Positions 1-5,575 of a DNA stretch of 5,882 bases are shown piece by piece. The notes below the pieces were generated by a model. That model searched no databases and was not told where the DNA came from. It worked only from the letters and a program-made list of their open reading frames with translations. The position numbers and the translations under genes were made by a program. Source of the stretch: Flavobacteriaceae bacterium (GTDB lineage: Bacteria > Bacteroidota > Bacteroidia > Flavobacteriales > Flavobacteriaceae); contig WFZY01000136.1 in NCBI GenBank assembly GCA_015489265.1, positions 1-5,882 of the forward strand, written 5' to 3'. Each line of letters opens with the position of its first letter. Position 1 is the first letter of the stretch.

Positions 1-374
1 CCTAACAGGTTTTTGATTCCGATGACCTGGTAGGTCTTACCGACCTGCTAGGTCTTATCAATATGCTAATAATCAATGTTCTATAACATATATCTTAGGA
101 AAACCTATCAGGTCTTTGAGACCTAACAGGTTTTTGATTCCGATGACCTGGTAGGTTTTTGCAACCTGCTAGGTCTTATCAATATGCTAACAATCAATGT
201 TTTATAACATATATCTTAGGAAAACCTATCAGGTCTTTAAGACCTAACAGGTTTTTGATTCCGATGACCTAGTAGGTCTTACCAACCTGCTAGGTCTTTT
301 CAATATACTAATAATCAATGTTTTGTAACATTTATCTTAGAAAAACCTATCAGGTCTTCGAGACCTAACAGGTT
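1..374. repeat. Tandem array of a 121-bp hairpin-rich unit
   Basis: Unit copies start at 1, 122 and 243, and a fourth begins at 364 but diverges after about a dozen bases, so the period is exactly 121 bp. By eye the copies are roughly 90% identical. Each unit carries four 11-bp modules ACCTNNNAGGT in two pairs (starts 25/43 and 103/121 in the first copy), and each pair folds into an imperfect hairpin. Between the pairs is a non-palindromic stretch of about 50 bp containing a small ATGTT-N4-AACAT dyad. The array begins at the window edge, so more copies may lie to the left. No ORF, CRISPR-like repeat/spacer alternation or RNA gene is visible in it. The function is unknown. Similar ACCT/AGGT palindromes are common between genes in Bacteroidota genomes (from memory, not checked here). 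Confidence 0.93.
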
Positions 375-376
375 TC
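341..376 (-). terminator. Probable intrinsic terminator of the C-terminal transketolase gene
   Basis: The arms 344-357 and 361-374 form a hairpin with a 3-nt loop (TCG) and one 3x3 internal mismatch: AACCT and AGGTCT pair with AGACCT and AGGTT. Read on the minus strand, the hairpin begins about 20 nt after the stop codon of the transketolase gene and is followed by a run of five T (341-345). It is also the last hairpin of the 121-bp array, so a repeat module appears to double as the terminator. On the plus strand the T run is interrupted. Confidence 0.6.
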
Positions 377-395
377 TTTTATACTTGTCAAATTT

Positions 396-1349
396 TTATT
401 TTTTCTTTAAAACACGTTTAACTGCTTGGTAAACACCATCGGTATCCAATCCGTATTTATGCATCAATTCATCACCGGTTCCAGATTCACCAAAACGGTC
501 ATTAACGGCCACAAATTCTTGTGGTGTCGGTAGTTTATTTGCCAATAATCCGGCAATACTTTCACCCAATCCGCCCAAACGGTTGTGTTCTTCACAAGTA
601 ACGACGGCACTGGTTTTTTTAGCGGATTTTAAAACCGCTTTTTCATCCAATGGTTTAATCGTATGGATGTTGATTAAATCTACGCTAATGCCTTCGGATT
701 CCAATTTTTTAGCCGCTTCGATAGCCGGCCAAACCAAATGTCCGGTAGCGAAAATACTAACATCCGAACCTTCATTCAGAACCACGGCTTTACCTATTTC
801 GAATACTTGGTTTTCAGGTGTAAAATTCGGCACTTTCGGACGTCCGAAACGTAAATAAACAGGACCTTGATGCTCGGCAATGGCTAATGTAGCAGCTTTG
901 GTTTGGTTATAATCGCAAGTGTTGATGACCGTCATGCCGGGCAACATTTTCATCATACCCAAATCTTCCAGCGCTTGGTGGGTAGCACCGTCTTCCCCGA
1001 CGGTTAATCCGGAATGCGAGGCACAAATTTTGACATTTTTTTCGCTGTAAGCCACAGCTTGACGAATTTGGTCATAAACGCGACCCGAAATAAATTCTGC
1101 AAAAGTAGCGGCAAACGGGATTTTACCTTCCAATGTAAAACCGGCAGCCATCCCAATCATATTAGCTTCTTGGATGCCAACATTAAAAAAACGTTCGGGA
1201 TGTTGCTTGGCAAAATCACTCATTTTAACCGAACCGGTTACATCGGCGGTTAAAGCGACAATATTTTCGTTTTTATTACCCAATTCGGTCAGCGCATCGC
1301 CAAAACCGGAACGGGTATCTTTCTTATCGGTATATGTGTATGTTTTCAT
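396..1349 (-). CDS. tkt: Transketolase, C-terminal subunit
   Basis: This 317-residue protein carries the pyrimidine-binding and C-terminal domains of transketolase. With the N-terminal subunit encoded at 2005-2850 it should form the cytosolic, TPP- and Mg-dependent enzyme that moves two-carbon ketol units between sugar phosphates in the pentose phosphate pathway. Visible motifs are NVGIQEANMIGMAAG at about 56-70, where E61 is the expected glutamate that activates the TPP pyrimidine; ATFAEF at 81-86; GEDGATHQALEDL at 118-130; a phosphate-binding-like YLRFGRP at 165-171; and HNRLGGLGESIA near 255-266 in the C-terminal domain. The length is normal for the split form. The gene starts at ATG 1349; no Shine-Dalgarno and no exact TAnnTTTG box are seen in the 300 bp upstream. 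The partner gene lies 655 bp upstream, so co-transcription would require reading through the repeat-filled gap. A pyruvate dehydrogenase E1-beta or DXS-type protein is a less likely alternative. Confidence 0.95.
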   Translation of the reverse strand: MKTYTYTDKKDTRSGFGDALTELGNKNENIVALTADVTGSVKMSDFAKQHPERFFNVGIQEANMIGMAAGFTLEGKIPFAATFAEFISGRVYDQIRQAVAYSEKNVKICASHSGLTVGEDGATHQALEDLGMMKMLPGMTVINTCDYNQTKAATLAIAEHQGPVYLRFGRPKVPNFTPENQVFEIGKAVVLNEGSDVSIFATGHLVWPAIEAAKKLESEGISVDLINIHTIKPLDEKAVLKSAKKTSAVVTCEEHNRLGGLGESIAGLLANKLPTPQEFVAVNDRFGESGTGDELMHKYGLDTDGVYQAVKRVLKKK

Positions 1350-1470
1350 TTTATAGTTTATCGGTTTAATTGGTTATTTGGTTATTTGATGAATTATTCT
1401 GATTTATAGATAGTCTGTTTTTCTTTGATCATTTTTTACTTCAAACCTTATTTCTGCTTTTAATTTGATG

Positions 1471-1566
1471 AATTGATGAATTGAAAAGTAGGTCACTGAG
1501 TGGTTTTGCGACGTAAGGAGCAAAAATGTATCGAAGTGACCGGGTTTGAAATTGATGAATTGAAAA
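1471..1566. repeat. 17-bp direct repeats flanking a hairpin repeat
   Basis: The same 17 bases, AATTGATGAATTGAAAA, occur at 1471-1487 and 1550-1566, on either side of the hairpin repeat at 1491-1541. They could be a duplication made when the hairpin element arrived. They could also be part of a local slippage tract, because TTGATGAA also appears just before the left copy. Confidence 0.85.
1491..1541 (+). repeat. Nested palindromic repeat, copy 1
   Basis: The outer arms GGTCACT (1491-1497) and AGTGACC (1535-1541) pair perfectly. Next come GAG and CGA, which would place two consecutive G/A mismatches and then a G-C pair. An inner stem, TTTTGC (1504-1509) with GCAAAA (1520-1525), closes a 10-nt loop. 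The conserved flanks CTGAGT and ATGTATCGAAG recur in the other two copies. The outer arm resembles REP-like GGTCACTGAG...CGAAGTGACC palindromes known from many genomes. Confidence 0.8.
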
Positions 1567-1635
1567 AAATTTTCAACATTAAGAAATTAAGGACATTAAG
1601 ATTTTTGTTGTTTATTTCATAAAAAACACCTGCCA

Positions 1636-1680
1636 TTTCGATACATCCCGCGATAATTGTCGCAGGGACTCTCAGCCACC
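1636..1680 (-). repeat. Nested palindromic repeat, copy 2 (inverted, eroded)
   Basis: Read on the minus strand this copy has the same conserved flanks, GGCTGAG and ATGTATCGAA. Its inner stem is different: TCCCGCGA (1646-1653) pairs with TCGC plus GGGA (1660-1668), with one bulged base and a 6-nt loop. The outer arm no longer pairs well, so this copy looks partly decayed. Together with copy 3 it forms a head-to-head pair about 40 bp apart. Confidence 0.65.
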
Positions 1681-1717
1681 TTTGTTTCTACTTCAAAGAG
1701 TGTTTTATTATGTTGTA

Positions 1718-1768
1718 GGTCGCTGAGTATTCCGCTTCTTTTGGAAATGGAATGTATCGAAGCGCCGG
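1718..1768 (+). repeat. Nested palindromic repeat, copy 3
   Basis: The outer arm GGTCGCT (1718-1724) pairs with AGCG-CC (1761-1766), one base having been lost on the right side. The inner stem is ATTCC (1729-1733) with GGAAT (1749-1753); an alternative is TTCC with GGAA at 1743-1746. The flanks CTGAGT and ATGTATCGAAG match copy 1, whereas the inner arm sequence does not. Confidence 0.7.
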
Positions 1769-1834
1769 TTTTTGTTAATATTTCAATCTCTGCAAAAGTG
1801 AGATAAATCACATTCTAAATTATCCATTACCGGA

Positions 1835-2013
1835 TTTACACTTCGCACTTTACCGCTTTCCGCTTTCCACTTTACCGCTTTCCATTAATCTATTCTTTAT
1901 TCTACTAACAAATTCTCTACGCTCAGACCTAACAGGTTATCAAAACCTTTCAGGTCTTTTTACACTTCGCACTTTGTCGCTTTCCACTTTTAGCTTTCCA
2001 CTCATTAATAATC
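1835..2013. repeat. Imperfect direct repeat of about 50 bp, rich in CGCTTTCC
   Basis: The 17 bases TTTACACTTCGCACTTT occur at 1835-1851 and 1959-1975. Each copy is followed by variants of CGCTTTCCACTTT and ends in CATTAAT or similar (to about 1890 and 2013). The right copy runs across the stop codon of the N-terminal transketolase gene (2005-2007). Within each copy CGCTTTCC itself repeats like a minisatellite. The ACCT/AGGT hairpin lies between the copies. Confidence 0.75.
1925..1957. repeat. Solitary ACCT/AGGT hairpin, same family as the 121-bp array
   Basis: Two modules, ACCTAACAGGT (1927-1937) and ACCTTTCAGGT (1945-1955), are 18 bp apart start to start, exactly as in the array at 1-374. 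They fold into a hairpin with a 3x3 internal mismatch. The hairpin lies about 50 nt after the stop codon of the N-terminal transketolase gene. The T run that would make it an intrinsic terminator is on the plus-strand side (1956-1961), so termination of the minus-strand gene here is not assured. Confidence 0.8.
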
Positions 2014-2850
2014 CCCCAAAGTTTCAGGCAATTGCGCCAAAGCTTTTTCCAATTGTTCATCATTGAGCGGTTTGCCGTGCCAACGATAGTCGCCTTGCAT
2101 AAAATCAACACCGTAGCCCATCAAGGTATGCAACAATACGGCTACCGGTTTGCCGTTTCCGGTTAATGATTTGGCTTGTTTGAGTCCTTCGATAACAGCT
2201 TGCAAATCGTTGCCGTTTTTAATGTCGACAACCGTCCAATTAAAAGCTTCAAATTTAGCTTTCAAATCGCCCAAAGATAATACATCATCTACTTTTCCGT
2301 CTATTTGTGCATTGTTATAATCGACAGTTGCTATCAAATTGTCAACGCCTTTGGCGCCGGCATACAATACGGCTTCCCAAATTTGGCCTTCTTGCAATTC
2401 GCCATCACCGTGCAAGGTGTAAACTAAATGCTTATCGTGATTCAACTTTTTACCTTGTGCCACACCAAGCGCTACGGACAATCCTTGCCCCAACGAACCG
2501 CTGGCGATACGGATACCGGGCAAACCGTCATGCACCGACGGGTGTCCTTGCAAGCGGGACCCCAAACGCCTAAAAGTTGCCAATTCTTTGACATCAAAAT
2601 AGCCGCGACGTGCCAAAGTGCTGTAATAGACCGGTGTAATATGACCGTTGGACAAGATAAATGTGTCTTCACCGGTGCTGTTGATTTTAAATTTTTTGGG
2701 ATTAATTTCCATTATTTCAAAAAACAGAGCTGTAAAAAACTCTACGGTTCCCAATGAACCACCCGGATGTCCCGATTGCACATCATGTACCATACGCACT
2801 ATATCTCTACGAATTTGCGGTGGATATTTATCTAAATTTGTATCACTCAT
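2005..2850 (-). CDS. tkt: Transketolase, N-terminal subunit
   Basis: This 281-residue protein is the TPP pyrophosphate-binding half of a split transketolase, working with the product of 396-1349 in the non-oxidative pentose phosphate pathway. It shows SGHPGGSLG at 26-34, ILSNGH at 65-70 (SKGH in many other transketolases), GSLGQG at 118-123, and the TPP/Mg signature GDGE at 148-151 ending in NN at 179-180. WHGKPL at 257-262 near the end is typical of the domain. The start is ATG 2850. An exact Bacteroidota-type box lies 21-28 nt upstream, and no Shine-Dalgarno is seen. A four-codon reading frame (2847-2861) ends across the start codon as ATGA. The length is normal for the stand-alone N-terminal subunit, with no sign of damage. 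The related N-terminal part of other TPP enzymes is a less likely reading. Confidence 0.95.
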   Translation of the reverse strand: MSDTNLDKYPPQIRRDIVRMVHDVQSGHPGGSLGTVEFFTALFFEIMEINPKKFKINSTGEDTFILSNGHITPVYYSTLARRGYFDVKELATFRRLGSRLQGHPSVHDGLPGIRIASGSLGQGLSVALGVAQGKKLNHDKHLVYTLHGDGELQEGQIWEAVLYAGAKGVDNLIATVDYNNAQIDGKVDDVLSLGDLKAKFEAFNWTVVDIKNGNDLQAVIEGLKQAKSLTGNGKPVAVLLHTLMGYGVDFMQGDYRWHGKPLNDEQLEKALAQLPETLGDY

Positions 2851-2870
2851 AAGATTTTCATTTTGTCATA

Positions 2871-2878
2871 CAAAAGTA
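2871..2878 (-). promoter_or_regulatory. Candidate promoter -7 box for the N-terminal transketolase gene
   Basis: On the minus strand the bases are TACTTTTG, an exact match to the Bacteroidota -7 consensus TAnnTTTG. The box lies 20 bp before the start codon, which implies a leader of only about a dozen nucleotides. No clear TTTG -33 element is present at the expected distance. Confidence 0.5.
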
Positions 2879-3011
2879 CGCTAATTTTTGGCTTTTTGAA
2901 ATAAGAAAAGCGTTTTTAGTGATAAATTTACTTTTTCCAAATATCTCTTTAATTTTTTCTAAAAAAAATAGATTTTAAAGATTTTTTAAGCTGTTTAATC
3001 ATTAAAATTTA

Positions 3012-3019
3012 TATTTTTG
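3012..3019 (+). promoter_or_regulatory. Candidate promoter -7 box for the lipoprotein gene
   Basis: TATTTTTG fits the consensus TAnnTTTG and lies 30 bp before the start codon at 3050. The surrounding DNA is very AT-rich, so a chance match is possible. The -33 region offers only a weak TGTTTA near 2992. Confidence 0.45.
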
Positions 3020-3049
3020 TCAAAAATTTAGTTAAAAAACATTTTCGAA

Positions 3050-3436
3050 ATGAAAAAATTTATCATACCGGTTCTACTTGTTTTATGGCTGAGCGCTTGT
3101 CAAAAAAAGGATGACAAAAAACAAATGGCATATTATGCACAATGGTCTTTAATCCATTTTAGCAAAGCCGATCATACGGAATCTTATTTACCGAATGACA
3201 TTATTTGGGAATTTAACAAATACGATGAACTCATCGTAACGATTAATACACCGGATATTGCCAATTCGCAATTACCGATTAAAACGCCCGGCACATATGA
3301 TTATGTCGGTGCACCGGATGTTGTGAGTATCCAAGGCACCCAATATGCCGCCCAAGTGGATATTGATACTTTGACATTAAGTAGAAATGCCGCTTCCGGT
3401 GGTCCGGTAATGAAATTTATTCGGCTTAAAAATTAA
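3050..3436 (+). CDS. Small lipoprotein of unknown function, possibly surface-exposed
   Basis: The protein has 128 residues and is not assigned to a family here. The N-terminus is a type II signal peptide: KK, a hydrophobic core (residues 4-13) and the lipobox LSAC with the lipidated cysteine at position 17. The mature chain begins CQKKDD. The K-D-D is similar to the lipoprotein export signal described in Bacteroidota such as Capnocytophaga, so the protein may be carried to the outer face of the outer membrane (inference). The remaining ~110 residues are polar and look rich in beta strands, with alternating stretches such as IIWEFNKYDELIVTI (51-65) and the end VMKFIRLKN. This pattern is reminiscent of small lipocalin-like barrels, but no diagnostic motif is present. 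The only other cysteine-free feature of note is GTYDYVG in the middle. It is monocistronic, and its stop lies only 5 bp from the stop of the convergent gene. Confidence 0.85.
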   Translation: MKKFIIPVLLVLWLSACQKKDDKKQMAYYAQWSLIHFSKADHTESYLPNDIIWEFNKYDELIVTINTPDIANSQLPIKTPGTYDYVGAPDVVSIQGTQYAAQVDIDTLTLSRNAASGGPVMKFIRLKN

Positions 3437-3441
3437 AGGAT

Positions 3442-4236
3442 TTAAAAATTATCCCCATCCAAGAGTCGTCCCAGTCCGCCTAAAACAGAACCTTCACCTT
3501 TGGAACTACCACCCAATCGTGGGGCATGCATTATAATACGATCCGCTAAACGTGAGAAAGGTAAACTTTGCAAATAAATAGTACCGGTACCGGATAATTT
3601 GGCTAAAAACATGCCTTCGCCACCGAAAAACATGGATTTTAAACTTTTAACACGTTCTATTTCGTATGCAATACCTTTGGTAAACCCCACAATACAACCC
3701 GTATCGACATAAATAGTTTGATTTTGCAAAGTTTTCTTAACCACCGTGCCACCGGCATGCATAAATACCAAACCGTCGCCTACTAATTTTTGTAAAATAA
3801 AACCTTCGCCACCAAAAAATCCGGTACCCAAGCGCTTGGTGAAAGCAATACTAACTTCGGTACCTTTTGCTGCACACAGAAATGCATCTTTTTGACAAAG
3901 CAAAGTACCGCCATAAGTGTCTAAATCCACCGGAATTATTTTCCCCGGATAAGGTGCGGCAAAACTGACTTCCTTTTTACCCGAACCGACATTGGTAAAG
4001 TGCGTTAAAAAAATGGACTCGCCGGTTAACACCCGCTTACCGGCATCTAACAATTTGCCGAATAAACTCTTTTCCGGTTTGGAACCATCACCCATTTTTG
4101 ATTCAAATTCTATTTCGGGGTCCATCCAATTCATAGCGCCGGCTTCGGCAATGACCGTTTCGCCCGGGTCTAGTTCAATGGCAACCACTTGCATATCGTC
4201 ACCATAAATTTTGTAATCGATTTCGTGTGCTTTCAT
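3442..4236 (-). CDS. TIGR00266/AIM24-family protein
   Basis: The 264-residue protein, counted from ATG 4236, belongs to the TIGR00266/AIM24 family, whose biochemical role is unknown; the fold is related to the beta-rich TRAP subunit. Typical features are the opening IELDPGETVIAEAGAMNWM (20-38), IPVDLDTYGG (101-110), and two similar segments, FFGGEGFILQKLVGDG (140-155) and FFGGEGMFLAKLSGTG (203-218), that look like an internal repeat. No signal peptide is evident, so it is probably cytosolic. The frame stays open to an upstream ATG at 4299 (285 residues), but the added 21 residues are unlike the family and would cover the presumed promoter region, so the start at 4236, which opens MKAHEIDYKI, is preferred. 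A glycine-rich tail (GGSSKGEGSVLGGLG, 242-256) ends the protein. The gene follows the hipT stop by 78 bp on the same strand, so read-through from the toxin operon is possible. Confidence 0.88.
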   Translation of the reverse strand: MKAHEIDYKIYGDDMQVVAIELDPGETVIAEAGAMNWMDPEIEFESKMGDGSKPEKSLFGKLLDAGKRVLTGESIFLTHFTNVGSGKKEVSFAAPYPGKIIPVDLDTYGGTLLCQKDAFLCAAKGTEVSIAFTKRLGTGFFGGEGFILQKLVGDGLVFMHAGGTVVKKTLQNQTIYVDTGCIVGFTKGIAYEIERVKSLKSMFFGGEGMFLAKLSGTGTIYLQSLPFSRLADRIIMHAPRLGGSSKGEGSVLGGLGRLLDGDNF

Positions 4237-4279
4237 ATATGTCTTTTTTATTAAAAACGCTAAATATGCTATAAAGTTA

Positions 4280-4288
4280 CAAAATTTA
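4280..4288 (-). promoter_or_regulatory. Weak promoter candidate for the AIM24-family gene
   Basis: The minus strand reads TAAATTTTG, one base longer than the TAnnTTTG consensus, about 44 bp before the preferred start codon at 4236. No -33 element is recognisable. It is offered only as the best candidate in the 78-bp gap after hipT. Confidence 0.25.
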
Positions 4289-4314
4289 TTTAACGGCAAT
4301 TGTTTTAATACCCT

Positions 4315-5250
4315 TTATAGACGCATTGCTATCTGTTGATATCTTTTTTCCATTAATTCTTTATAGGCAATTTTCATTTCGTTTGAAAGAAATGATTGAT
4401 CTATTAAATCCATGGCTTTGGGTTTATTGACCAAAAAACGTCTGAATGTATTGGTTATTTGTTTATTATTTAAACCTAAGTTTTTACCGAATTGCTCAAA
4501 ATGTTGTCGTTTTAATTTCTTTTTTTTTCCTGCAAGCGTTAATGCTAATTCGTCCGTATCATCAGGAAGAATAATAGCAACATTCAATAAATCATAAGCC
4601 GGTGAAAGTTGCCAGCTCGAAGCCTTTTTTATCATTGAAAAATTCTTTAAGTGCATATCATTATTTCCGGTAAGAAAAGACATTAATACCATTTCAAAAT
4701 AAAAAATCTTATCCAAAAAAGTATTGTCGGAATAGCTGTCAATTGCTTTTCCTACTTTTTCCATAGAGCTTCTATACTTATCAAAAGCTTCTGTAATTTG
4801 AAACATATCAATCATATGAATTTTATTGCCATCATCAGTTCGATCGATACGTTTAGTTATATAAGAAATTTCTCCCGATGCCAAACGTATCAATGAAGCC
4901 GGCACCACTCGTATACCGAAAACTTCCGCTATACGCATTGTAAGATGTTCGTTTTCTGGCATTTCACGATATTTATCCGATGGCGGTTTAAAAATATATT
5001 GTCCACCCAAAGCACCTACAACAGTCAATCGTTTATCCGTCTTTTTGATCAAACTCATAGAAAGCTTCGGTTGAATGCCCGGAACTGATATACGCCTATC
5101 GACTATTTTTTTTGCCAATTCGTCCATTTGTTGGATCGTATATGTTATTTTGGGGGCAGGAAATATGCCAAAAAATGCTAATGAACACTTTTTATGAAAA
5201 TCCTGTCCTTTTTCAACAGGTTTATAGCAATATAAACACTTATCTTTCAT
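4315..5250 (-). CDS. hipT: HipT-like serine/threonine kinase toxin
   Basis: The 311-residue protein is a HipA-family kinase lacking the N-terminal subdomain, which the preceding gene encodes separately; this is the HipBST arrangement. E. coli HipT phosphorylates tryptophanyl-tRNA synthetase and HipA phosphorylates GltX; the target here is unknown. Landmarks are the Gly-rich loop ISVPGIQPKLS (54-64), the probable ATP-contacting lysine K88 in YIFKP, NEHLTMRIAEVFGI (100-113), the hinge-like ITKRIDR (131-137), the catalytic loop GNNDMHLKN (195-203) with D198 as likely catalytic base, and SPAYD (216-220) with D220 as likely Mg ligand, so the kinase should be active. Compared with the S-I-S loop of E. 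coli HipT, only the first serine (S55) is kept and the second position is proline. The N-terminus has C5-x2-C8-x10-H19-x2-C22, a possible zinc site. The start codon lies inside the end of hipS (11-nt overlap), which implies coupled translation. Confidence 0.9.
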   Translation of the reverse strand: MKDKCLYCYKPVEKGQDFHKKCSLAFFGIFPAPKITYTIQQMDELAKKIVDRRISVPGIQPKLSMSLIKKTDKRLTVVGALGGQYIFKPPSDKYREMPENEHLTMRIAEVFGIRVVPASLIRLASGEISYITKRIDRTDDGNKIHMIDMFQITEAFDKYRSSMEKVGKAIDSYSDNTFLDKIFYFEMVLMSFLTGNNDMHLKNFSMIKKASSWQLSPAYDLLNVAIILPDDTDELALTLAGKKKKLKRQHFEQFGKNLGLNNKQITNTFRRFLVNKPKAMDLIDQSFLSNEMKIAYKELMEKRYQQIAMRL

Positions 5251-5575
5251 CTTGTTCTATTGTTGGTTTAACACTAACTGCTCCGATACAATCTTGACAA
5301 CATGCTAAGAGCAATCCCATTCTGTCATTAGGGTTAATACGCCAATTTTCAGAAGCAATTTCAAGCAACCACCCCTCAGGAATCAAACCTTCAAAAAATG
5401 GAAATAAACGGTTATCTGTATAGGGTTTTTCAGATACAGGCATCGTAAATGTAATAAAGTCATCAGGGTGTTTTTTAATATATTTTTCATCATATTGAAA
5501 AACATATTCACCCTCGTCGGTTTCCCATATAATACCGGCTAAACATTCATTGTAATAAACCTTTCCTTTTCTCAT
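5240..5575 (-). CDS. hipS: HipS-like protein (separate HipA N-terminal subdomain)
   Basis: This 111-residue protein corresponds to the N-terminal subdomain 1 of HipA (Couple_hipA type), encoded on its own. In the E. coli O127 HipBST system the equivalent HipS is the antitoxin that inhibits HipT, using a tryptophan inserted into the kinase active site. The family signature is clear: RLFPFFEGLIPEGWLLEIA (56-74) and RMGLLLACCQDCIGAVSV (85-102). W69 in PEGW is the natural candidate for the inhibitory tryptophan (inference by position). Three cysteines, C92, C93 and C96, cluster near the end of the domain. The ATG overlaps the hipB stop codon as ATGA, and its own end overlaps the hipT start by 11 nt. 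The whole operon therefore reads as one translationally coupled unit, DNA-binding protein first, kinase last. The alternative, a truncated HipA caused by a frameshift, is unlikely because both halves have clean ends and their own starts. Confidence 0.88.
   Translation of the reverse strand: MRKGKVYYNECLAGIIWETDEGEYVFQYDEKYIKKHPDDFITFTMPVSEKPYTDNRLFPFFEGLIPEGWLLEIASENWRINPNDRMGLLLACCQDCIGAVSVKPTIEQDER

Larger units (their letters stand above)
1350..2004. other. Gene-free gap between the transketolase genes, filled with repeats
   Basis: These 655 bp contain no convincing gene. A 64-codon ORF at 1617-1811 (minus) is composed largely of hairpin repeats and looks accidental. The stretch holds short TTGATGAAT-type repeats (about 1464-1487 and 1550-1566), three related hairpin repeats (1491-1541, 1636-1680, 1718-1768), short ATTAAG repeats near 1579-1601, a roughly 50-bp direct repeat (1835-1890 and 1959-2013) rich in CGCTTTCC, and one ACCT/AGGT hairpin (1925-1957). 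No tRNA or recognisable ncRNA is seen. Confidence 0.8.

Noticed and set aside
1..374. CRISPR array
   Set aside because: The repeat period is 121 bp with no unique spacers between short repeats; the whole unit is repeated, and no cas gene is present.
1617..1811. 64-codon ORF on the minus strand in the gap between the transketolase genes
   Set aside because: It is built mostly from two of the palindromic repeats, has no recognisable domain and no promoter, and looks accidental.
1925..1957. Standard intrinsic terminator for the N-terminal transketolase gene
   Set aside because: The T run lies on the plus-strand side. On the minus strand the hairpin is followed by GAGCG, so it is listed as a repeat only.
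2307..2757. ORFs on the strand opposite to, or in other frames of, the N-terminal transketolase gene
   Set aside because: They are shadows of a clearly conserved gene and encode no recognisable protein.
4237..4299. Longer N-terminus of the AIM24-family protein, from ATG 4299
   Set aside because: The extra 21 residues do not resemble the family and use the AT-rich intergenic sequence. The ATG at 4236 begins the typical domain.
4315..5575. hipA broken by a frameshift into two pieces
   Set aside because: Both parts have their own start and stop with coupled overlaps and complete motifs, and the order matches the known HipBST layout.
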